DNA of 7,750 nucleotides from Spirochaetota bacterium (GTDB taxonomy: Bacteria > Spirochaetota > JAHITG01): assembly GCA_018817865.1 (NCBI GenBank), contig JAHITG010000173.1, positions 1 through 7,750 of the forward strand. The letters are read 5' to 3'. Below the pieces are notes generated by a model that saw only the letters and a program-made list of their open reading frames with translations, did no database searches and was not told the DNA's origin. A program made the translations under genes and the position numbers. Below are positions 1 to 5,119 of the stretch, one piece after another. Positions within the stretch are counted from its first letter, which is position 1; every line of letters begins with the position of its first letter.

Positions 1-124
1 TTAAATCTGTAGGACACTTTCATTTCCTTGTTATGTACTATAATTAAATGATATAAAAAAAAATAAAAATGTCAAATCATAAGTTCGAATGAATAGGGAC
101 TGTAGGGCTGTTAATAAAGCCTAT

Positions 125-223
125 TTGTAGGCACACCCTTCGGGTACCAGGGCGTTTTTAATCGTGTTTTTCGGCAGTTTAAAGATACATTAATAAAAAG
201 CACGAATAAATTCGTGCCTGCAA
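125..223. repeat. short element bounded by inverted TTGYAGGCAC ends
   Basis: TTGTAGGCAC at 125-134 on the plus strand is matched by TTGCAGGCAC on the minus strand (214-223), 9 of 10 bases. Each end runs straight into a small hairpin: ACCC/GGGT at 135-145 and GCACGAA/TTCGTGC at 200-217. The span of about 99 bp contains no gene. It could be a REP-like or MITE-like intergenic element, one end of which serves as the transcription terminator, or a chance arrangement. Only a copy-number search in the parent genome could settle this. Confidence 0.3.
191..217 (-). terminator. rho-independent terminator of the minus-strand gene
   Basis: Read on the minus strand, a perfect 7-bp stem GCACGAA / TTCGTGC with loop TTTA is followed at once by TTTTTATTA. 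It lies about 70 bases past the stop codon of the 554-aa minus-strand gene, where its terminator would be expected. On the plus strand the hairpin is followed by CTGCAATTATTTT, so termination in that direction would be weaker. Confidence 0.8.
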
Positions 224-286
224 TTATTTTATACAAATATTATACTTTTCCACAGCTCCACCGTCCCCATTTTTTGTAAACCACAT

Positions 287-1951
287 CTAAAACCTCGCTG
301 TTCCGGCGATATGCCAGGAAAAGATATCTATTGCTCCTGAAAGGAGGGTGAGTGAGGTTAAAGTATCAAATGAAAATGATTCATTAATATCCCAGCCGAT
401 TCCAAACTGTATCTCTTTATTTAATACTGTTGCGGAATCATCCCGGGTAGTTGTTTCTTCTGTATGATCCTTTAATCTGCCGGTATAGTTATTCTCAGGA
501 AAATAATTATCTGTAAAATCTTCATAGGGAGGTCCGTTAAACCGAGTAGCTGTTGAGTTGGTCTTAACATTTATAAGGGTCAGCTTTGAACCGACGCGGA
601 GTGATAAATTCTCTGTCACACTTATTTCGCAATAGATCGGAAAGCTTATCCTTATTTCCGTAGTCTCCTGAAGATATTCGTTTATTAATCCCCTGGTTAC
701 TTTTATTGTACTGATGTCTATGGACCCGTCATCATTGGTATCTTCTGTTTCATATCTTATATTAGAGCCTTCCAATGTAAAATCCTTTTTAGTCTTGTTC
801 AGCCGGCATTCCAGAGCCATGGCCAGTAATATATCTTCCGAAAGGTTAAAGAATGATTTATTGTAGACAGCCGTATCCATTATATAAAAGCTGTTGAAAA
901 TATATTTAACTTCCCCTATTGACAGTTTATCTTTCTTCATGTTCCCGGAAACATCATAATGCTCTGTTTCCGCACTATAGCCGGTGTACAATTCCTCATC
1001 ACTATCAATATCATAAAAGGACATATAAAACGAAGCACCTGGAGTAAAAACTTTTGAAAACGTGATCTCCCCTTCGATCCCGTACCTGAATCCGCTTAAA
1101 GCGATCGGCCCGTTATCTGCCAGAAGATCAAAGTCATCAGAGAGTGTTGCACTGGTTCTGACGCCCTCAATACGGGTGAAGTCACCTTCCCCTATATATT
1201 TTTCCCGTCTCAGTATATTCCCGCTTGCATACCTGTTGGTCTTGGTCCAAACATATGTACTTCCATCCCCTTTTCTTTTGAGCAGGGAGAATTCTCCCTG
1301 CATGCGAAGTTTTCCTTTAATAAATCCAGCTAAAAATGAGTATTCCTTATCTGTATTTTTGATATGGTAGTTTATTACTTCCTGCAGGGTATAAGATTTT
1401 GGAACATTATTTGTATAGGTTATAGTTCCATTATCCACAATATTTAGGTCAGCATCCCGGTCTTTAACCTTGACCCTGATACCGATACCTATATTCATAT
1501 CTTTAATCTTCATACTGCTTCCAAGATGAAGATCAAAAAAGTCTGTATTAGGAGTAAAATAATTTTCATCTTCAAGCGATTCAATAGTGAGCGTATACTG
1601 GGTATAGATCGTCCCGCTGCTTTTTTCATGCGTTTCATATTTTCGGTTACTGTAATTATTTCTATCTTCCTGATAGTACTGGACCGCAATGGTCTCATTC
1701 AATCCAAAAAAGTCCAGAGCAGCACCCATATATAATGCATTGGAGCTCCAGGCAGAGTCTAAATTGACTATGACCATTTTTCCTTTTAATCCGTCATAAT
1801 ACATTGGGCGGATAAGAAAGTCCCAGTCATCCTGAACCAGGTCAAAGCTGTTCTCGCTTCTTAAGGAGTTTTTAAAATCAGCCTGTAAAATTGATGAAGA
1901 TATGATCAGGCTAAAGGTTAATATGGCAATAAAAGAAAGGCATTTTTTCAT
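287..1951 (-). CDS. secreted, probable outer-membrane beta-barrel protein (554 aa, family not recognised)
   Basis: The start is supported by a strong Shine-Dalgarno site, GGAGGA, seven to eight bases upstream (plus-strand 1956-1961). Residues 1-24 form a clear Sec signal peptide: MKK, then a hydrophobic stretch, ending SILQA with likely cleavage before D25. The only Cys near the N-terminus is at position 4, with no lipobox, so this is not a lipoprotein. The mature chain is rich in alternating polar/hydrophobic strands, Tyr, Asn and Asp, and ends IAGTARF. A terminal Phe after an amphipathic strand is the classic beta-signal recognised by the BAM complex. I infer an outer-membrane barrel or beta-rich surface protein. 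Residues 404-412 (DTNDDGSID) match an EF-hand or thrombospondin-3-like calcium loop. The gene stands alone, divergent from the HDOD gene, with its own terminator. I do not recognise a named family or a substrate. Confidence 0.85.
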   Translation of the reverse strand: MKKCLSFIAILTFSLIISSSILQADFKNSLRSENSFDLVQDDWDFLIRPMYYDGLKGKMVIVNLDSAWSSNALYMGAALDFFGLNETIAVQYYQEDRNNYSNRKYETHEKSSGTIYTQYTLTIESLEDENYFTPNTDFFDLHLGSSMKIKDMNIGIGIRVKVKDRDADLNIVDNGTITYTNNVPKSYTLQEVINYHIKNTDKEYSFLAGFIKGKLRMQGEFSLLKRKGDGSTYVWTKTNRYASGNILRREKYIGEGDFTRIEGVRTSATLSDDFDLLADNGPIALSGFRYGIEGEITFSKVFTPGASFYMSFYDIDSDEELYTGYSAETEHYDVSGNMKKDKLSIGEVKYIFNSFYIMDTAVYNKSFFNLSEDILLAMALECRLNKTKKDFTLEGSNIRYETEDTNDDGSIDISTIKVTRGLINEYLQETTEIRISFPIYCEISVTENLSLRVGSKLTLINVKTNSTATRFNGPPYEDFTDNYFPENNYTGRLKDHTEETTTRDDSATVLNKEIQFGIGWDINESFSFDTLTSLTLLSGAIDIFSWHIAGTARF

Positions 1952-2017
1952 GATTTCCTCCGTTAGTACTTATTCTATTTGAAATATGAATAGTCTGTAA
2001 ATCTGTTTGATTATTAT

Positions 2018-2047
2018 AATAGATATTAATTTTAATTTATTTGTCAA
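2018..2047 (-). promoter_or_regulatory. candidate sigma70-type promoter for the minus-strand gene
   Basis: A perfect TTGACA -35 box lies on the minus strand (plus-strand 2042-2047). The best -10 candidates are TCTATT at 18-bp spacing (2018-2023, 4 of 6) or the weaker TATCTA at 16 bp (2020-2025). A perfect TATAAT further on (2013-2018) is 23 bp away, too far to pair normally. Transcription from here would give a leader of about 60 bases. The -35 box touches the AACCGGTT palindrome at 2046-2053. Confidence 0.4.
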
Positions 2048-2072
2048 CCGGTTTAGTCTGGTTAAAGAACCG
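2046..2072. promoter_or_regulatory. operator-like cluster of GGTT/AACC half-sites
   Basis: The palindrome AACCGGTT (2046-2053) is followed by GGTT (2060-2063) and AACC (2068-2071). This gives four half-sites in 27 bases, which can pair as AACC-GGTT or as CGGTT...AACCG. The cluster lies in the divergent intergenic region and overlaps the -35 box of the candidate minus-strand promoter, where a repressor or activator would act. No regulator gene is in the window to link to it, so the role is inference. Confidence 0.3.
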
Positions 2073-2106
2073 ATGCCATTTTTTTTGTTTCCTTTTTAAA
2101 AATTTC

Positions 2107-2134
2107 TGGACAATCAAAATATTTTTTATATGAT
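2107..2134 (+). promoter_or_regulatory. sigma70-type promoter for the HDOD gene
   Basis: TGGACA (2107-2112, 5 of 6 to consensus) and TATGAT (2129-2134, 5 of 6) are separated by 16 bp. The predicted start of transcription is about 2141. The ATG at 2130 lies inside the -10 box, so a transcript from this promoter could not use it. This supports translation from 2154 with a very short leader. Confidence 0.5.
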
Positions 2135-2141
2135 AGTCAAT

Positions 2142-2148
2142 AAGGTGG
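2142..2148 (+). promoter_or_regulatory. ribosome binding site that fixes the HDOD start at 2154
   Basis: AAGGTGG lies five bases before the ATG at 2154. The in-frame ATG at 2130 is preceded only by ATTTTTTAT and has no Shine-Dalgarno sequence. Confidence 0.65.
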
Positions 2149-2153
2149 ATATT

Positions 2154-3035
2154 ATGAGTGATCATTTAAGCGAAGAAGAATCCAAAGCGCTCTGGCAGAA
2201 GATCATGTCTGAGGTCGGAACCCTGCCCAGCCTGCCGGAGATCGTTTCGAAACTGATCAAGGAGCTTGAGAATAAGGATACGAACCCGGAAGCCCTGGAA
2301 AAGATCATTATCAATGATTCTTCCTTGTCCGCAAAAGTGCTGCGCATCGCCAATTCCGCGTATTACGGACAGTCCCGCCAGATCGATACCATATCAAAGG
2401 CCATTGTACTTATGGGTATGAATACGATCAGGAACCTGGCTTTGACACTGGCCTCATCCAATGCTCTAAACAGGAGTTTTGACGGTTATGGACTGGAGAA
2501 AGGGCAGCTGTTCACTCATTCCCTGGCAACGGCTGTAGGAGCGGGATTCATAGCCAGGAATATAAAGAGTGACGATCAGGAGAAGGTCTTCCTTGCCGGC
2601 CTGCTTCATGATATCGGCAAGATCCTTTTGAGCCCCTATTTAAAGAAGTACATCGAGGTAATAAAGAAAATTGTTTTTGATGAGGATAAACCCTTTAATA
2701 AAGCGGAAAAAGAGGTCTTTGGTTTTAACCATTGTGACCTGGGAGCTGAACTGGCTATCCGCTGGGAACTGCCTCAGCTGATCGTAGACTCGAATAAATA
2801 TCACCATGACCCGTCTGAATGTAAAAATGAGAATTCCAAGATCATAGAGTACGTCCATATTGCCGATCATATCTCCTACCTGAGTAAATTCGGCCTTGGT
2901 ATTGACGGTAACAACTATAAAATTCTGTTCGAAACATTTGAGAAGTATAAGATAGATGATGAGCGGAAAGCAAAGCTGATCGAAAATGTAACAAAAGATA
3001 CCAATGAGCTCTTCAAATCAATGGTAGTAGTTTAA
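2154..3035 (+). CDS. HDOD domain signalling protein (293 aa)
   Basis: This is a single-domain HDOD protein, a cytoplasmic regulatory relative of HD/HD-GYP phosphohydrolases found in signalling and motility circuits. The domain runs from about residue 20 to 240. The diagnostic start is LPSLPEIVSKL, followed by NDSSLSAKVLRIANSAYYG and SKAIVLMGMNTIRNLAL. The HD signature is GLLHDIGK (H152, D153). H122, H193 (NHCDLGAELAIRW), H217/H218 (YHHD) and D238 (HIADH) stand where HD-GYP metal ligands would be, but no GYP motif is present. HDOD proteins generally have no shown enzyme activity, so a catalytic role is only possible. The length is normal for a stand-alone HDOD protein and no extra receiver or output domain is fused. 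The 293-aa start is chosen over one 8 codons upstream because of the ribosome binding site and the promoter position. It may lead an operon with the next two reading frames. Confidence 0.93.
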   Translation: MSDHLSEEESKALWQKIMSEVGTLPSLPEIVSKLIKELENKDTNPEALEKIIINDSSLSAKVLRIANSAYYGQSRQIDTISKAIVLMGMNTIRNLALTLASSNALNRSFDGYGLEKGQLFTHSLATAVGAGFIARNIKSDDQEKVFLAGLLHDIGKILLSPYLKKYIEVIKKIVFDEDKPFNKAEKEVFGFNHCDLGAELAIRWELPQLIVDSNKYHHDPSECKNENSKIIEYVHIADHISYLSKFGLGIDGNNYKILFETFEKYKIDDERKAKLIENVTKDTNELFKSMVVV

Positions 3036-3078
3036 AGCCCTCCCCTAATCATAATTTAGGAATACCCGATAATATGGT

Positions 3079-3213
3079 ATGATCATAAGAATTTTATATC
3101 TTACTTTGATCGTTTTCGGGTCTATCCTTGTATTCTGGATATTTTCCACTTTTATGAATGTAACCCGGATAAATTTTAATGTAAATGAGAGTGAAAACCG
3201 TTTTCATGTATAA
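3079..3213 (+). CDS. probable small single-span membrane protein (44 aa)
   Basis: An ATG-initiated frame of 44 codons fills the gap between the HDOD gene and the next gene. The first 25 residues are strongly hydrophobic (MIIRILYLTLIVFG, then SILVFWIFSTF), a good single transmembrane segment or uncleaved signal anchor. A polar, Asn-rich tail follows (NVNESENRFHV). Its stop overlaps the next gene's likely start in ATGTATAA (3206-3213), a layout typical of translationally coupled genes. Against it, no clear Shine-Dalgarno site precedes the ATG; the nearest purine stretch, TTAGGAA, is about 18 bases away. I recognise no family. The overlap and clean membrane profile make it more likely than not to be real. 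Confidence 0.5.
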   Translation: MIIRILYLTLIVFGSILVFWIFSTFMNVTRINFNVNESENRFHV

Positions 3214-3829
3214 ATTATTAAAAACAGGCTCCATTCCCTTCATTATTTTACTCATTATTTTTCTCGCATCCTTAGTTCTGGCAGATGAGATCGAGTACTA
3301 TAAATTTGATGTGGCTGTGCACAGCCGGGTATCAGGCAGAATGGATATTGTACCGGCCAGGTGCAGTTATGTGGAATATACGGAAGTCGTCAATTTCTAT
3401 TACACATCCGGGTATTGTGATATTGACCTGCTTTTATCCAAGTTTGACAGAGAAAGGATCTTTGAATTCATTAAAAAGTATGAAGAGTGGAGTAAAAAAG
3501 CGGATCAGGAAAATATCAGCCTTCAAAAAGCCATAGACCAGCTTAATTTAAAGATCTTCTTCAGGTATGGCGGATATATGAACGAGGGAAGTGATGTGAT
3601 CGCAACATTTCACTTCCTGACACAGTATAAGAACAGGCACCAGATGGTCATCACTTTTTCCAAAACAGCCAGTCAACAGGATAAATATCTTCTCTTCCGG
3701 CCCGGAGCCCTCTATTTTGACAAGAAAGATATTGAAGCTATGAAGAAATGGATGAGTTCAAGCTTTATCAAACAGGAAATTGATAAGAAGAAAACACAGA
3801 TGAAAAAGCTTGATGACCAGTTCAATTAA
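3206..3829 (+). CDS. exported protein of unknown function with signal peptide (207 aa)
   Basis: Residues 1-26 form a signal peptide: MYKLLKTG, then a hydrophobic core (IPFIILLIIFLASLVLA), with likely cleavage before DE at 27. No membrane span is seen afterwards, so the mature protein should be periplasmic or surface-exposed. It has two cysteines, C53 and C71, close enough for a disulfide. The middle is alpha/beta (FDRERIFEFIKKYEEW, then LKIFFRYGGYM and IATFHFLTQY) and the Lys-rich C-terminus is helical (KKKTQMKKLDDQFN). I recognise no family. The start at 3206 is preferred because it overlaps the 44-codon frame in ATGTATAA. An in-frame ATG at 3185 (adding 7 residues) is possible; neither has a good Shine-Dalgarno site. 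No terminator separates it from the HDOD gene, so cotranscription is likely. Confidence 0.82.
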   Translation: MYKLLKTGSIPFIILLIIFLASLVLADEIEYYKFDVAVHSRVSGRMDIVPARCSYVEYTEVVNFYYTSGYCDIDLLLSKFDRERIFEFIKKYEEWSKKADQENISLQKAIDQLNLKIFFRYGGYMNEGSDVIATFHFLTQYKNRHQMVITFSKTASQQDKYLLFRPGALYFDKKDIEAMKKWMSSSFIKQEIDKKKTQMKKLDDQFN

Positions 3830-3851
3830 AGACCCTATTCCCATAAATATC

Positions 3852-3879
3852 TTGACAATCTTTTCTTAAATAATATCTT
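3852..3879 (+). promoter_or_regulatory. candidate promoter for the pseudo-receiver/PilZ/AsmA cluster
   Basis: A perfect TTGACA (3852-3857) and TATCTT (3874-3879, 4 of 6) are separated by 16 bp, in the 118-bp gap before a gene with a strong ribosome binding site. Transcription would start near 3886 and include the TTACAGTA direct repeat in the leader. A second possible -10, GATAAT at 3891-3896, lacks a matching -35 box. Confidence 0.5.
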
Positions 3880-3910
3880 GGAAATGAAGTGATAATTTGC
3901 ACTGAATATT

Positions 3911-3929
3911 TTACAGTACCCTTACAGTA
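3911..3929 (+). repeat. perfect TTACAGTA direct repeat, 11-bp period
   Basis: TTACAGTA at 3911-3918 and again at 3922-3929, separated by CCC. The period of 11 bp places both copies on nearly the same face of the helix. The pair ends eight bases before the strong ribosome binding site of the 3948 gene. It could be a binding site for a regulator or a leader RNA signal; nothing in the window says which. Confidence 0.6.
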
Positions 3930-3947
3930 AATAAAAGGAGGGGCCGG

Positions 3948-4703
3948 ATGTTTGCAAATATTGTATTATATAAATGTAAAAATCAATTGATCAACCGGAT
4001 AAAAAAAGATCTTTCCAAAGAACAGATCAGGCTCTCCATTATTGAAGAGGAAGAAGAATTTTTAAAATTAAAGGAACGCTCCCACAGGACGATCATTATT
4101 CATGACGGAAAAGAGAGAAAAAGAGTAGAGACGCTCTTAAAAGATATTAATAAGCAGGGGAATTACTGCCTGTTGTTCTTAATGTCCAGGGAAGAAGCAA
4201 AGCAGTTTAACTTTAGAAAGTGTGAAATGAAGAATATATTCTACATGTCCCGCCCCACAAGTTTTCAGGAGCTGATATACTTTTTCCGGGTCTTATTCGA
4301 GTTTGGTACTTTAAATAATAAGATTACGGAGTATGAGAACATTATCAGTGCATTTGAGCAGGCCGGGGAATTCAGCAGAAAGGAACTGATGACTGCGTAT
4401 GAAAGCCTTAAAGCCCATGAAGAGGTGACGGAATTAAGCAGGAAAGAACTTTTACATGTCAAGGATAGTTTGCAGGCATGGGAAAAAGTATCGGAGTATT
4501 CCAGGAAGGAGCTGATCGATCATTTAAAAGAAAAGAATGCCATGACAAATTTACAGGAATTTACAGACGGTGAGAAGTATTTCCTGGAGAAAGTGCTGAA
4601 AGCCTGGGAACATACAATGGAATTAGGACGTCAGGAGCTGATGAAAGCTTATGATGAATTAAAGGGTTTTCGTGAGGAATGCAAGAAAGATGACAAAAAA
4701 TAA
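3948..4703 (+). CDS. degenerate-receiver protein with tandem 21-residue helical repeats (251 aa)
   Basis: The start is fixed by AAGGAGGGG a few bases upstream. Residues 1-121 follow the alternating beta/alpha order of a response-regulator receiver: strands ANIVLY, IRLSII, RTIIIHDG, YCLLFLMS and NIFYMSRP, with helices between. D53 sits at the end of strand 3, where the phosphoacceptor would be, and S80 after strand 4. But the acidic pair after strand 1 is missing (YKCKN), and the conserved Lys of strand 5 is Arg (SRP). I infer a pseudo-receiver. Residues 122-241 are all helical and built from a 21-residue unit listed separately. No DNA-binding, kinase or membrane segment is seen, so it is likely a cytoplasmic scaffold or adaptor. 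The PilZ gene follows 38 bases downstream, probably in the same transcript. I do not know a named family with this architecture. Confidence 0.88.
   Translation: MFANIVLYKCKNQLINRIKKDLSKEQIRLSIIEEEEEFLKLKERSHRTIIIHDGKERKRVETLLKDINKQGNYCLLFLMSREEAKQFNFRKCEMKNIFYMSRPTSFQELIYFFRVLFEFGTLNNKITEYENIISAFEQAGEFSRKELMTAYESLKAHEEVTELSRKELLHVKDSLQAWEKVSEYSRKELIDHLKEKNAMTNLQEFTDGEKYFLEKVLKAWEHTMELGRQELMKAYDELKGFREECKKDDKK
4311..4670 (+). repeat. coding tandem repeat: 63-bp (21-aa) units, about 5.7 copies
   Basis: Residues 122-241 of the 251-aa protein divide into units starting at residues 122, 143, 164, 185, 206 and 227 with no gap or insertion. Key positions in a unit: 1-5 S-R-K-E-L, 12 Leu, 14 Ala, 16 Glu, 20 Glu, 21 Leu/Tyr/Phe. 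SRKEL occurs at 143, 164 and 185, and GRQEL at 227. The unit at 206 has lost SRKEL but keeps L-x-A-W-E in register with unit 164. The unit at 122 keeps Ala-14, Glu-16 and E-F at 20-21. Twenty-one residues are three heptads, as in an extended coiled coil or helical rod. The DNA copies have diverged, so this is an old duplication, not a recent expansion. Confidence 0.85.
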
Positions 4704-4741
4704 CCTTCTCTCGGGAATGGAACTCTGACAGAGGAATCATT

Positions 4742-5119
4742 ATGGATGGATTTGAAAAATCAAAAGGAAAAAAGCTGACATTTACCGGAAAGTATACTGA
4801 AGGAGATCAGAAACGGAAAAACCCGAGGATCCCCGTTGATATAAAAGGAACCTTCATCTACATGGATTCGGAAAACAAGATCACAGAAAAGTGTATCATA
4901 AACAGTTTATCCACCGGAGGGATCTCCTTTTTTTCAAATGTAGTCCTTATGCGGGGAGATGCCCTGGTTATCTCCTTCACCCTCGAGAATAAGTTGATCA
5001 CGGCTGATTGTAAAGTTACAAGGACCCACGGGAAAGAGGTAGGCAGTAAGTTCATTCATCCCACCGAGGATAGTGTCAAGATCATCCAGCAATTTATTTT
5101 TAAAAAAATATTTACATGA
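4742..5119 (+). CDS. PilZ domain protein, probable c-di-GMP receptor (125 aa)
   Basis: A single PilZ domain follows a 24-residue basic N-terminal tail. The c-di-GMP-binding RxxxR motif is R25-KNP-R29, next to the first strand (IPVDIKGTF). The second motif, normally [D/N]xSxxG, reads SLSTGG (55-60), with Ser in place of the usual Asp/Asn and Asn54 one residue earlier. The strands after it (GISFFSNVV, DALVISFTL, ITADCKVTRT, GSKFIHP) and a C-terminal helix (EDSVKIIQQFIF) match the PilZ beta-barrel. The protein has no signal or membrane segment and should act in the cytoplasm. GAGGAA at 4731-4736 is the ribosome binding site. Its stop overlaps the next gene's start in ATGA, a strong sign of coupled translation with the AsmA-like protein. 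Binding of c-di-GMP is likely from R25/R29 but the altered second motif leaves room for doubt. Confidence 0.9.
   Translation: MDGFEKSKGKKLTFTGKYTEGDQKRKNPRIPVDIKGTFIYMDSENKITEKCIINSLSTGGISFFSNVVLMRGDALVISFTLENKLITADCKVTRTHGKEVGSKFIHPTEDSVKIIQQFIFKKIFT

Larger units (their letters stand above)
1..286. other. non-coding region downstream of the minus-strand gene
   Basis: No reading frame of convincing length or composition is seen here on either strand. The left third is very AT-rich, with a long A-tract near 53-69. The right two thirds hold a small hairpin (ACCC-TTC-GGGT, 135-145), an inverted-repeat pair and the terminator listed separately. A perfect TATAAT stands at 39-44, but it has no matching -35 box and no plus-strand gene follows, so I do not call a promoter. 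Confidence 0.7.

Noticed and set aside
39..44. Perfect TATAAT as a plus-strand promoter -10 box
   Set aside because: No acceptable -35 box stands 15-19 bp upstream and no plus-strand gene or RNA structure follows before the terminator region; the area is simply AT-rich.
1062..1370. 102-codon plus-strand frame opposite the barrel gene
   Set aside because: It lies fully antisense to a well-supported gene with signal peptide, ribosome binding site and terminator, and its translation has the Ser/Pro-rich look of a shadow frame.
2049..2088. Hairpin GGTT-AAAG-AACC followed by a T-run as a plus-strand terminator
   Set aside because: The stem is only four to five pairs, six bases separate it from the T-run, and no plus-strand gene lies upstream to be terminated.
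3044..3060. CCTAA...TTAGG stem as a terminator after the HDOD gene
   Set aside because: A five-pair AT-rich stem with no T-run after it; cotranscription with the next genes fits better.
4374..4670. DNA-level tandem repeat or CRISPR-like array
   Set aside because: The 63-bp units are conserved at protein level only, differ widely in DNA, and lie inside an intact reading frame.
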